From positions 40,365,797 through 40,429,796 of the forward strand of contig CP136061.1 of NCBI GenBank assembly GCA_032622095.1: a DNA stretch of 64,000 bases, given 5' to 3'. Under the pieces are notes generated by a model. The model was not told where the DNA came from and did not search any database. It saw only the letters and a list, made by a program, of their open reading frames with translations. This DNA is from Siphonodentalium dalli. Taxonomy: Eukaryota > Mollusca > Scaphopoda > Gadilida > Siphonodentaliidae. Positions 13,901 through 23,229 of this stretch are shown here, piece after piece. The translations under genes and the position numbers were made by a program. The stretch's first letter is position 1. Each line of letters opens with the position of its first letter.

Positions 13901-14561
13901 TTTTATCCTTTTTTGGTATCAACGTTATAATGCCTTGTTTTTGTGTGATTGATAGCTCCCCCATTGAAAACGATTCATTGAGCGACTCTGTTAAGAAGGG
14001 GCCAAGGTCAGACCAAAAAAATTTATAAAATTCATAAGTGTATCCGGATGGCCCTGGGCTTTTATTATTTTTGGTGGTCTTAAGCGCATCTGTTAATTCT
14101 TGCAAGGTTAAAGGTCCTTCAATACTCGAGGCCTGCATGTTGCTTAGTTTAGGAACGGTTCCATCGTTAAGAAGGGATTTTAAATCGCGATCGTCCATTG
14201 ACCTATATGAGTATAAATTAAGATAAAAATTTCGGACTTCTTTCATGATATCTGTTTGTTTTGTGATTGTACTATCATTCGCCACTGTCAGGCTGGTCAG
14301 GGCTTTGGAAATGTAATTACGTTTTTCTAAATTTAGAAAATATTTTGTTGGTTTTTCGCCTTCCTCTATCCATTTTGCACGAGATCTAACCATGGTTCCG
14401 CGGATTGTTTCTCTTCGCATTGCTTCCATTTCGACTTCTACTTTTTCTAAGTCTTCCATTATTTTTTGCTTTTCTTCAGAGCTATATGATGGATGCTCAA
14501 GATCAGAAATAATTTTTGCCTTTTTTAATGTTAGATTTTTCTCAATTTTTATTCGCTCACG
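10932..14561 (-). mobile_element. 5'-truncated L1/Tx1-like LINE with 9-bp target duplication
   Basis: The insertion interrupts a satellite unit. GGCATACAT occurs at 10923-10931 and again at 14562-14570, and joining the outer flanks restores the satellite. The 3' end on the minus strand is A-rich (plus-strand T-rich run at about 10933-10970), as expected of target-primed reverse transcription. The 5' end stops inside ORF2, so the endonuclease is missing. The reverse transcriptase belongs with the L1/Tx1 type judging by its PIPKK-like, WRPI and YADD blocks and the long C-terminal domain. Confidence 0.88.
11718..14561 (-). pseudogene. L1/Tx1-like ORF2 fragment (reverse transcriptase), frameshifted
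   Basis: This is the reverse transcriptase part of a non-LTR retrotransposon ORF2, lacking the N-terminal endonuclease through 5' truncation. Reading on the minus strand, the first frame (from about 14570) contains NKSPGPSGYTYEFY, LIPKKD and NWRPITLLN. A short insertion (about 8 bp, near 13748-13756) shifts the frame just after FLAGRY. The second frame (to 12193) carries RQGDPISPYIF and the catalytic YADD. A one-base change in an A run near 12255 shifts into a third frame, which ends at 11718 with a Cys/His motif (CNRCQ...HIFWDCPH). Two frame breaks and the missing start make it inactive. The ATG at 14570 lies in the target duplication and is accidental. Confidence 0.85.
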
Positions 14562-14570
14562 GGCATACAT
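14562..14570. repeat. Target-site duplication of the L1/Tx1-like LINE, right copy
   Basis: GGCATACAT, followed directly by resumed satellite sequence (TTGGTTCCCGAAA-type words). Confidence 0.8.
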
Positions 14571-15474
14571 AATGTTGATGAATGGGTTGGTTGGTTCCCG
14601 AAAACCTTTAGCACTTTACAAAAATCGGATGGCAAACGCCAATGGCGAATATTTTTTGTTTTGTGTGACCCCTTTATAAGCCCACTTAAACTCTTGAACA
14701 CACCGTGTGCCGAATATATATGCTTTTATTATTAACTCACAGTGTGAACGAAAGGTAGTGCTATCAGGGAATATACAATTTATATGGATAGTTTGGTTCC
14801 CACTATCCTAGAGTACTTTACAAAAGCCGGCTGGCAATTACCAAAGCAGAATATTTTCTTTGAGCACCCTACCCCATTTAAAGTCTTAAACACACCAATG
14901 GATGGATATGTTCTCAATATTGACTGAGGTGTGGACAAATGGTAGGTAATTCAGGAGATATACATCTTCAGTGGGTGGGTTGGTTTCCGAATTTCTGGGA
15001 CACTTTACAAAAAGTGGCTAGCAAAGAGAAATGTGAATTTTCACTGTTTTGTGTACCCATTACCCTTCTAAACTCTTCAGCGCACACTGAACCGAATATA
15101 TATGCTCTCAATATCAACTGAGTGTGTGAACGAAAGGTAGTGCTGTCGTGTATTATGTACAATTTGTGTGGGTGGTTTGGTTCCCGAAATCCTGGAGCAC
15201 TTTACAAAAGGAAGCTGGCAAATACGAAATATGATCTTTTTGTTTTGAGGCCACCCCATTTGAAGTCTTGAACACACAATGAACCGAAAGGATATGCTCC
15301 CAATATTAACTGCGTGTGTAGAGAAATGGACGCTATATCAAGAGTATAGTATATCGGGGTCTTGAATGCTGGGTCACTTTACAAAAAGCTGTTGGTGAAA
15401 GAGAAAGGCGAATACTCAGCTTTTGGGGGGCACCATTAACCCATTTAATATCTTGATCACAGCATGAACTAAAG
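14571..15474 (+). repeat. Satellite of about 190 bp, middle block
   Basis: The CTTGAACACACC-like word recurs near 14691, 14886, 15073 and 15268, spacing 187-195 bp. Each unit also carries TTGGTTCCCGA and CACTTTACAAAA. The block ends where the DIRS element begins. Confidence 0.85.
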
Positions 15475-15540
15475 TTCTATTTCGTCATAACATCACTTCC
15501 GGTATAAAATGAGATATGCCAGTGCGCAGGCGCCAATCAC
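15475..15540 (+). repeat. DIRS left terminal repeat
   Basis: TTCTATTTCGTCA ... CTTCCGGTATAAAATGAGA is complementary to the right terminus at 20107-20138, which lacks an 8-base segment present here. The last 34 bases (15507-15540) are exactly complementary to 20318-20351. This matches the DIRS scheme, where an internal region complements the termini and guides circle formation. Confidence 0.85.
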
Positions 15541-15778
15541 TTTTGCCTTTGCAACGCAAGGCGTAGGACGTTACTTTTATCGTCGTCCTCATTTATAGCC
15601 GCGAAGATAGTGAAATATTTTAGTTCCTTGTCTTCGTATAAATTTATTGTATTTGCGGTTAACTATTTACCGCATTTATTATTCGCACCACTTCCTTGTC
15701 TAGTGGACTGCGAATTAATAGCAATTCGCTGAGAATAGCGATTGCAATTGTCTTAGAGACTTTTTATCCGATTCCAAA

Positions 15779-17188
15779 ATGGCGGATAAAAGTGAAGACG
15801 AGCTTTTGTACGCTCCCGACAAAAATGTTGGTTTGTCTCCGGCGGAGTCTGCAAAAGTAAAGAGGCGTTCGTCTAAATCTGGAACGAAACCTATTACAAC
15901 CTCGAGTACTACCACGACTGGTAGCTCTATTAATACGGTGGCTGTTGATATTCACAAAACACCAGTTGTTATTCACAAAACACCAGTTGTTAGTAATGTT
16001 ACTACTAGTAACTCACCAGTCCGGGCGATTGGTTTCAATCCTTCGCTTCAAGCTTCCAAGCTTTCACTTCAAGCTGCGACTTCGGGGTCAGCTTTTACAG
16101 GGTTCAAAATTCCTTTGACATCCTCGACAAGTTCGTCAAGGAGAAGAAGTGATAATGATGTGGAGGTTTCGGGCCAGCAGCTTATTCTGGACAAGTTGTG
16201 TTCTAATGAAGCTAACCAACAGAAGCAAGGTGTGGTTATCACTGAACTGAGTAATAGAGTTACTCATGTGGAATCCTACAATGATCAGGATTACGAGGAT
16301 TGCTATGAGCAAGATCAGTATTGTGAAAGTGAGGTCGATAATGGTGACATTGAAATTTCGTATGACAATGAATCGAATGATGCTGTTGATCATTCTCCGA
16401 GTACTGTTATGGTTGACAATGACATGTCAAATCCATTTCGTGCTGCCGGGGCTAAACTGAAAGTGAAGGAAGCAAGTGATCCACCTGTGGATTCTGAGTT
16501 GGCTTCTTGTGTAAATTCATGGTTCCTCGATGGATTGGAGGATGAACAGTCTGTTTCCTTGTTGAAGGATGGGGTAATCAACAAACCGGAAAATTGTTCA
16601 GGTTTAGTGTCGGTTCGTACCAATCCACTTGTTTGGGATTTACTCTCCAACAACACTAAAGGTGTGGATAAAAAGCTACAGAATGTTGGACAATCTGTCA
16701 CAAAAGCCGCTTCACTGCTTGTGAAAGTCCTTGAGGAGCTTGGAAAATCTGAAGTATATTCCACTTCACCTGTTTTGACGACTGCCATGGAAGCCTTGGC
16801 GCTTATGGGCCATTCACACCATCAACTGTGTGTATATCGCAGAGATTTCATGAGACCTGACTTAAAGGGAGAATATTCACTGTTATGTGCACATTCTGTG
16901 AAGTATACAAATTTGTTGTTTGGTAATGAGGTGTCAACAACAATTAAAGAAATCGGGGACACTCGAAAAATCAGTCAGCAAATCAGTTCTGGTGGACAAG
17001 CTCCTTTTCAGTCGAATCAGGGTCCTTTTCGTAGCCGTGGTGGACCAATCAGAGGTCGAGGTCGTGGTGTTAACCCAGGGGCAACGTCTAGAAGAGGATT
17101 CTACTCACCTTATGGGATACCTTCAGCTAGAGGCAGCTCAAAAAACCACGGACGCAGGGGCAACAAGAGTCGTCCTGTAAGCCGATAG
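15779..17188 (+). CDS. DIRS ORF1, gag-like protein
   Basis: A 469-residue open frame lies at the first-ORF position of the DIRS element. It has no recognisable enzymatic domain. The N-terminal third is rich in Ser, Thr and Lys and contains a short internal tandem repeat (HKTPVV twice, about residues 60-75). The middle is acidic, with many Asp, Asn and Tyr (about residues 165-205). The C-terminus is rich in Arg and Gly (about residues 420-469), as in nucleic-acid-binding tails of gag proteins. The start is the first ATG after the 5' untranslated region, in the context AAAATGGCGG. ORF2 overlaps its end in the -1 relation, suggesting frameshifting or re-initiation. The gag role is inferred from position and composition. 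Confidence 0.8.
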   Translation: MADKSEDELLYAPDKNVGLSPAESAKVKRRSSKSGTKPITTSSTTTTGSSINTVAVDIHKTPVVIHKTPVVSNVTTSNSPVRAIGFNPSLQASKLSLQAATSGSAFTGFKIPLTSSTSSSRRRSDNDVEVSGQQLILDKLCSNEANQQKQGVVITELSNRVTHVESYNDQDYEDCYEQDQYCESEVDNGDIEISYDNESNDAVDHSPSTVMVDNDMSNPFRAAGAKLKVKEASDPPVDSELASCVNSWFLDGLEDEQSVSLLKDGVINKPENCSGLVSVRTNPLVWDLLSNNTKGVDKKLQNVGQSVTKAASLLVKVLEELGKSEVYSTSPVLTTAMEALALMGHSHHQLCVYRRDFMRPDLKGEYSLLCAHSVKYTNLLFGNEVSTTIKEIGDTRKISQQISSGGQAPFQSNQGPFRSRGGPIRGRGRGVNPGATSRRGFYSPYGIPSARGSSKNHGRRGNKSRPVSR

Positions 17189-17238
17189 ATCCGGGTAAGG
17201 TAACTATATGTAGTAATGTTAAATTTGAAGGTGGTCGT

Positions 17239-19239
17239 TTGCAGCATTTTCAATCTGCTTGGCGAAATATTACTTCAGATCCACAAATACTAGATATTGT
17301 TGAACATTGTCATCTAGAATTTGTTGATGGTTTCAAATTGACCTCTTCTATGAATCGGCAATCAAATTTTTCAACTCTTGAAGCCTGTCAGATTACTATT
17401 GAAGTACATGATTTATTACAAATGAATGTTATTGAAGAAATATTATGGTCAGATGATGGTGTTATTTCACCAATATTTCTAAGACCCAAATCAGATGGAA
17501 ATTTCAGAGTAATTTTCAATTTAAAGAAATTGAATGAATTTATTGTGTATCGTCATTTTAAAATGGACACTTTAGCTTCAGCAGTAAGTCTAGTTACACC
17601 TGGTGTCTATATGGCTAGCGTTGATCTACGTCATGCATATGTTTCGGTAAATTTGGCGAAATCACACCGGAAGTATTTACGTTTCATTTGGAATGAAAAA
17701 TTGTATCAATTTTTAACTCTACCTCAGGGGTTGTCAAGTGCACCTCGTTTGTTTACAAAGCTGTTGAAACCAGTTTATGCTACTTTGAGAAAGCAAGGGG
17801 TTAAAGTGGCTTCCTATATTGATGATTCAATTATTTTTGGGGATTCATTTGATGAATGTCGCCACAATGTTCAGTTAGTTTTGTCTTTGTTACAAGATCT
17901 CGGATTTGTAATTAATTGGGACAAGTCGGTGTTAATTCCGTGTCAAAATATTACTTATTTGGGACATGTTATTAATTCCATAAACATGGAAGTTAGCTTG
18001 ACGTCGGATAGAGTAATAAATATACTAAACGCTTGTAATGAGCTACATTCTGCCGAGTCAAAATCTATTCGTTATGTATCACATGGCATTGGTTTGCTTG
18101 TGGCCAGTTTTGTAGCTGTGGAATTTGGGAAATTGTATTTTCGCAAGCTTGAAGCAGCAAAAATTGTTGCACTTCAGAAATGTGGTCACAAATTTGATGG
18201 CCCCATGTTCGTGACTGACAGCATGCGTGAGGATCTTTCCTGGTGGTTAGCAAACATTTCTACTGCATTTAAATCAATTCAACATAGATTAATTGATATT
18301 ACTATCTTCACAGACGCCAGTGGCTTAGGCTGGGGGTCAAAATTCAATGATGTCACATCTGGAGGTCGTTGGACTGATTCTGAGAGTAGTTATCACATAA
18401 ATGTTCTGGAACTCTTAGCTGTTTTTCTTGCTCTGAAGTCTTTTCAGACTGATTGTATCAATAAGCATATTCGAGTTTGTGTAGACAACACAACAGCTAT
18501 TAGCTATATAAACAAAATGGGTGGATCCGGATCCAAAGATTGTCATAATTTGGCTGTTCAAATTTGGACATGGTGTCGAGCTAATAATATTTGGATTACT
18601 GCTAATCATATTGCTGGACGCTGTAACATTGCAGCGGACATTGCATCTCGTTCATTTAATGATAGGCATGAATGGCAACTGGATAGCAATATTTTTTGTC
18701 AGTTAACTGATCATTTTGGTGTTCCATTAGTGGACATGTTTGCTACTAGACTGAATTGTCAGCTTCCTATTTTTTGTGCCTGGAAACCTGATCCTAATGC
18801 CAAATATGTTGATGCATTTGCACAGAATTGGAGTAATATATTTTGTTATATTTTTCCTCCTTTTAGCTTGATGGGACGGTGTGTACAAAAGATTGTTTTG
18901 GAGCGAGCAAACTGCATAGTTGTGGCACCCTTATGGCCAACTCAACCTTGGTTCTCCCTGATGTTGGAGCTACTGGTGCAAGAGCCGTTAGTTCTACCTC
19001 GTATATCTCATCTGTTAACGATGCCACATTCCAAGGAACATCCGTTACGAGACTCACTGGTGTTAGTGGCCTGTCGCCTGTCCGGGAACGTTTCACACAG
19101 CAGGGACTTTCGACAGAGACTACCTCCATTATGTTGTCATCATGGCGCAGTGGGACAAGAAAACAGTATCGGACCTACCAGAAACAGTGGTATCAGTTGT
19201 GTGGTGAAGGGAAAGTGGATTCAATTTCGCCCTCTGTAA
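17239..19239 (+). CDS. DIRS ORF2: reverse transcriptase, RNase H and methyltransferase-like region
   Basis: Reverse transcriptase motifs occur in order from about residue 90: RVIFNLKKLNE, SVDLRHAY (Asp near 129), LPQGLSSAP and the catalytic YIDD at about 193-196. RNase H follows with FTDASGLGWG (Asp near 359), HINVLELLA (Glu near 391), CVDNTTA (Asp near 416) and NIAADIASR (Asp near 467), so all four acidic positions are present. The region after about residue 490, with VDMFATRLN and FPPFSLMGR, matches the DIRS-type region usually described as methyltransferase-like. The frame has no ATG before residue 38 and stays open upstream into the end of ORF1. The conserved GGRL lies at about 17230, so translation probably enters from ORF1 by frameshift. 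Confidence 0.9.
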   Translation: MQHFQSAWRNITSDPQILDIVEHCHLEFVDGFKLTSSMNRQSNFSTLEACQITIEVHDLLQMNVIEEILWSDDGVISPIFLRPKSDGNFRVIFNLKKLNEFIVYRHFKMDTLASAVSLVTPGVYMASVDLRHAYVSVNLAKSHRKYLRFIWNEKLYQFLTLPQGLSSAPRLFTKLLKPVYATLRKQGVKVASYIDDSIIFGDSFDECRHNVQLVLSLLQDLGFVINWDKSVLIPCQNITYLGHVINSINMEVSLTSDRVINILNACNELHSAESKSIRYVSHGIGLLVASFVAVEFGKLYFRKLEAAKIVALQKCGHKFDGPMFVTDSMREDLSWWLANISTAFKSIQHRLIDITIFTDASGLGWGSKFNDVTSGGRWTDSESSYHINVLELLAVFLALKSFQTDCINKHIRVCVDNTTAISYINKMGGSGSKDCHNLAVQIWTWCRANNIWITANHIAGRCNIAADIASRSFNDRHEWQLDSNIFCQLTDHFGVPLVDMFATRLNCQLPIFCAWKPDPNAKYVDAFAQNWSNIFCYIFPPFSLMGRCVQKIVLERANCIVVAPLWPTQPWFSLMLELLVQEPLVLPRISHLLTMPHSKEHPLRDSLVLVACRLSGNVSHSRDFRQRLPPLCCHHGAVGQENSIGPTRNSGISCVVKGKWIQFRPL

Positions 19240-20063
19240 AGTCAGTATTAGATTTCTTTACAAAACTGTTTTCAAAAGGGTTAAGCTATAGTGCTATAAA
19301 TACGGCTCGTTCCTCGTTAGCAGCTTTAGATATTAACATTGATGGTACTGTTGTAAGTCGACATCCTCTGGTGATACTGTTTTTACGTGGTGTATTCAAT
19401 CTTCGCCCACCGGTTGCAAGATATTCTCAGACTTGGGATGTTGATATAATGTTAAAATATTTGAAAACTCTTGAACCAGTAAACTCAATTAGTATTAAGG
19501 ATTTGACTCTGAAGTTAGTGATGTTAATCTCCTTAACTTGTGCTACACGTGTTCAGGCTTTAGAAGCCTTGCGATTGGACCATATGACTAAATCAGCTTC
19601 TTCATTTACGTTTGTGTTCAGCAAGCTGCTGAAAACTTCGAGGCCTGGTGCATTGGCCAAACCTTTGGAACTGGTGCAGTATGATGCAGATCCTCAGTTG
19701 TGTGTTTATCGGACGTTGACTACATATATTCACCGTACTGAAACATTACGTTCACCCTGTATGGCCAATGATAATGAGTTGCTTCTGAGTTATGTTCATC
19801 CCCATAAGCATGTTACTGTGCATAATATCGCTCGTTGGATAAGGACTGTGCTTGCTAGAGCGGGCATTGACACTTCGGTTTTCAAAGCACACAGTGTGCG
19901 AGGCGCTGCTGTTTCTCGTGCTTTTCAGTTAAACATTCCAATTAAGGATATTTTGGGTAAAGCAGGCTGGAGTTCAGCTGCTACTTTTGCTATGTTTTAT
20001 AACAAACCGATTGCACATGTTTGTCAATTTGCATGTGGGGTACTGGATATTGTTGCAGAATAA
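18879..20063 (+). CDS. DIRS ORF3: tyrosine recombinase
   Basis: This is a site-specific recombinase that would integrate the circular cDNA. The catalytic set of the family is visible: Arg near residue 224 in TCATRVQALEAL, H-x-x-R at about 338-341 in KAHSVRGAAV, and the nucleophile Tyr near 374 in FAMFYNKP, preceded by GWSSAATF. The frame overlaps the last 360 bases of ORF2 in another phase. The upstream part of the open frame may not be translated, because the recombinase core begins around residue 85 (SSWRSGTRKQY). It is uninterrupted and ends before the right terminal repeat. Confidence 0.92.
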   Translation: MCTKDCFGASKLHSCGTLMANSTLVLPDVGATGARAVSSTSYISSVNDATFQGTSVTRLTGVSGLSPVRERFTQQGLSTETTSIMLSSWRSGTRKQYRTYQKQWYQLCGEGKVDSISPSVKSVLDFFTKLFSKGLSYSAINTARSSLAALDINIDGTVVSRHPLVILFLRGVFNLRPPVARYSQTWDVDIMLKYLKTLEPVNSISIKDLTLKLVMLISLTCATRVQALEALRLDHMTKSASSFTFVFSKLLKTSRPGALAKPLELVQYDADPQLCVYRTLTTYIHRTETLRSPCMANDNELLLSYVHPHKHVTVHNIARWIRTVLARAGIDTSVFKAHSVRGAAVSRAFQLNIPIKDILGKAGWSSAATFAMFYNKPIAHVCQFACGVLDIVAE

Positions 20064-20106
20064 ATTCTGTATAATCCTTGGAAATTTGGTGTTTGATGCT
20101 TTAAAG

Positions 20107-20434
20107 TCTCATTTTATACCGGAAGTGACGAAATAGAATTAAAAAATTAAACAAGCCTTCCCTGGGAAGGTGAAGTTTGATTGTGATTCTATGAGTCATA
20201 AAGAATCACTGGAGGGATTAAATGCCACCCTCCCACCCAACTTTTTGGGTTAAGTTTTACCGTAATTGAATTATCATACATGTGTATGATCTTCACTCCA
20301 AATTTCGGCTTTTAATTGTGATTGGCGCCTGCGCACTGGCATATCTCATTTAATCCCTCCAGTGATTCTTTATGACTCATAGAATCACAATCAAACTTCA
20401 CCTTCCCAGGGAAGGCTTGTTTAATTTTTTAATT
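20107..20434 (+). repeat. DIRS right terminal repeat and internal complementary region
   Basis: 20107-20138 is the inverted copy of the left end. 20137-20224 and 20347-20434 form an inverted repeat of about 88 bp, and 20318-20351 is the exact 34-bp complement of the inner left terminus. The ~120 bp between the arms (20225-20317) has a CCCACCC / GGGTTAAG stretch. The satellite resumes shortly after 20434. Confidence 0.8.
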
Positions 20435-20439
20435 ATATT

Positions 20440-21830
20440 ATCTCATACTTAGCTGAGTGTGTGGTCGAAAGGTATTGCTATCGTGGAATTATTAATTGAT
20501 ATGGGTGATTTGGTTCCCCCGAAATCCTGGAACACTTTACAAAAAGCAGCTGGCAAACACGAAAGGCGAATTTTCTATGTTTTGAGGAACCCACTATCCC
20601 ACTTGAAGTCTTAAACAAATGATATGCTCTCAATGTTAACTGAAGTTGTGGACAAATGGGAGTATTATCTGGAAATTCGAATCTGTTATGGATGAGATTG
20701 TTCCCGAAAGCCTATGGCACTTTACAACAAGCGGCTGGCAAACGAAAGGGCTAAAGTTCACTGTCTCAGGGGACTCCAATCCCTATTTGAAGTCTTGAAC
20801 ACACCACTAGCTCAAGGCATATGCTATCAATATCACCCGAGATTGTGGCCGAATGGCTGTTCTGTCAAAAAAGATGCAATGCTCTCGCGAGTCCACCGTT
20901 CGCGAGAACACCGTGGTACCTTACACAAAGCATATGACAAACGACGAAGGCGAATTTTAAGGGACCCCTACCCCATGTAAGCCATTGAACCTACCACGAA
21001 CTGAATGGATGTGCCCTCAATGTCAAACGACGATCTGGACAAATGGCTATTCTATCAAGAAATACACAATTGTTATAGATGGGTTGGTACCCGACAGTCA
21101 GGGACACTTTACAAAAAGCGACTGGAAAAATAAATAATGAGATTTTTCAATGTTTGTATTACCCCCTTACCAATTTGAAGACTAGAACACACCACGAACT
21201 GGAACGATATCATCATTGACTGAGTGTTTGGACCATGGGGCGTTAGTTGTACAAGGACGTACACAATGTAAATAGATGGATTGGGTTCAGAAAGCATGAG
21301 CAGTTAACGAAAAGTGGCTGGAAAATAAGAAAGGCACAATTTTGAGGACCCCTACTTTATTTGAAGTCTTGGAAGACACCACATGGTGAAATGGTATGAC
21401 CTCAATATTAACTGAGGGCTTGACCAAAGGTTAGTTTTTATCAGGATATACATATGTGTTGGTTCCCGAAAGTCTGCATCGTGTGGCACTCCACAACAAG
21501 CGGCTGGCAAATGTTCACTGTTGTGTGTACCCTACCCTATATGTACTGAATGGATTATGATTTCAATATCAACATATATTATGCGATATATAAGGCTGTA
21601 TTGGTTTCCGACAGCATTTGACACTTTACAAAAAGCGATTGGCGCCCAGTTTATACGATATATAAGGCTGTATTAGTTTCCGACGGCATGTGACACTTTA
21701 CAAAAAGCGGCTGGCAAATAATTTTAACTGTTTATGTGACAATTTCGCTATTTTATGTCATGAAAACACCAACGAAGTCGATGGACATGCTCCCAGTTTT
21801 AACTGAGTCTGTGGACATAGGGTAGTTAAA
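20440..21830 (+). repeat. Satellite of about 190 bp, right block
   Basis: AAGTCTTGAACACACC-like words recur near 20607, 20796, 20985, 21180 and 21367, spacing 187-195 bp. The last units (from about 21540) are shorter and more diverged. A near-duplicate of about 76 bp starts at about 21580 and 21655 (ATATATAAGGCTGTATT). Confidence 0.8.
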
Positions 21831-21930
21831 CAATTTATCTGGGAGAGAGAGAGAGAGACTGTATGGGAAAAGTTAGGATGTAATCCAGTTGGAGCTGATT
21901 GGATACAATGATATAAAGATAGTTTCGTTG

Positions 21931-22247
21931 GAGCTGATTGGACACAATTATACACAGATAATGTTGTTTGCGTCATTGAAACGTCCGTCGCCATGAGATT
22001 ACAGACGATCTGGTGGGGCTCAGCGGGGTTTCAATGCTTTTCACGAAGTTTTAACAAATGACAGCGTTATGGAAATCGCTTTGTTTTCGAGCTGATTGGA
22101 CACAATTATACACAGATAATGTTGTTTGCGTCATTGAAACGTCCGTCGCCATGAGATTACAGACGATCTGGTGGGGCTCAGCGGGGTTTCAATGCTTTTC
22201 ACGAAGTTTTAACAAATGACAGCGTTATGGAAATCGCTTTGTTTTCG
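21931..22247 (+). repeat. Perfect tandem duplication, 2 x 158 bp
   Basis: GAGCTGATTGGACACAATTA starts at 21931 and again at 22089, and the two units are identical as far as I can read. A third, partial and imperfect match precedes them (GAGCTGATTGGATACAATGA at about 21892). The unit includes the last codons of the LINE remnant to the right plus its 3' flank. Confidence 0.92.
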
Positions 22248-22526
22248 AGATAAATGTTTGAACCCCGTCAACTATTTTAATATTTTCGCAATGACTGAGT
22301 TGCTGTGTTCCACACAAAAGAATATTTCTGATAAAATGACATTCAGTATGGCGCATAGAAGTTCAGTCCTAGGACCACTGTATTCAGGACATTCCAATAA
22401 GTAATACAATGCTGTTTCTATTTTGCCACAATGACAGAGAGGGGACGTTTTAATGTGATTACTCAATAGGTCATAGTTCTGCATTTCGATCTTAAGCGAG
22501 AATGGAGTACTTGTGATATGCGACAC
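22225..22526 (-). pseudogene. LINE reverse transcriptase, C-terminal remnant
   Basis: On the minus strand the frame from 22526 reads a Cys/His block (PLCHCGKIETALYYLLECP), typical of the extreme C-terminus of invertebrate non-LTR reverse transcriptases. After a frameshift near 22265 a second frame ends FISKTKRFP and stops at 22225, which resembles the common ending of these proteins. The catalytic domain is absent, so this is a dead 3' fragment. The family could not be fixed. Confidence 0.7.
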
Positions 22527-22529
22527 TTA

Positions 22530-23215
22530 CTGTATGTAATAGCAAATAAAATGGGTTGTTGTTGTTATAATTTGGTGTCTGGAAGCCCGAACACGTCTTA
22601 ATCACTTTAGCAATGTCACCGGGCTCAATTTTCAGCAAACGAATTATGTTGGGTCCCATTATGATCAATTGGGAAATTTGGTAAAGTTCTGAACAAAAAT
22701 ATGTAATTTTTCGACCAAAAACGTGTTTGGGGGAGGGGTAGCTAAAATCCATTATTTCGCAAATCGTTCTAAATTTCTGTTAACTTCTTTCTGCATATGC
22801 TTGGCAGATAACTTACTTCACCATAAGGATTAAATATTTCGGCATTACAGAAATATCCATTTGAATGATAATGTTTGAAAAATAATATTTTTGTGAAAAA
22901 GTGCGATTTTTCAGCAAAAAATAAATGTTTCGGCTCCAAATGGCAGGAAAATCTACATTTAACCAACATTTTTTCCATATCAGGTAGAGGTATGGTATGA
23001 TATAGTAAGTTTAACCCCAACAATGTTGGCAAATATATATATAGGTTATGACATAGCCACATGGCTCGCTTTACCAAAATCGTTAATTTCTGGAAAAAGT
23101 CACTGGTGGGTATCGCTCATCGTCAATTTGACAATAGCCACCACCAATTCCGTTATCTTTCACTATTATTTTCGTCAACAGTATATATTTAACTTGTTCT
23201 ACCGTGGGTAGGGGT
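22530..23215 (-). repeat. Inverted copy of the 8.87-9.61 kb repeat
   Basis: Reverse-complement similarity to 8870-9610 is clear throughout, for instance around 23040-23150 (CATAGCCACATGGCTCGCTTTACC). No coding sequence was recognised. Short open frames here differ between the two copies. Confidence 0.7.
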
Positions 23216-23229
23216 TCCCGATCACTTTT

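Larger units (their letters stand above)
15475..20434 (+). mobile_element. DIRS-like tyrosine-recombinase retrotransposon, structurally intact
   Basis: The element is about 4.96 kb. It has split inverted termini, an internal complementary region and three long open frames in the order gag-like, RT/RNase H with a C-terminal methyltransferase-like region, and tyrosine recombinase. This is the order and content of DIRS-group elements, which integrate through a recombinase rather than an integrase and leave no target duplication. None is seen here. It sits inside the ~190-bp satellite. No stop or frameshift was seen in any of the three frames, so it looks young. Confidence 0.92.
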
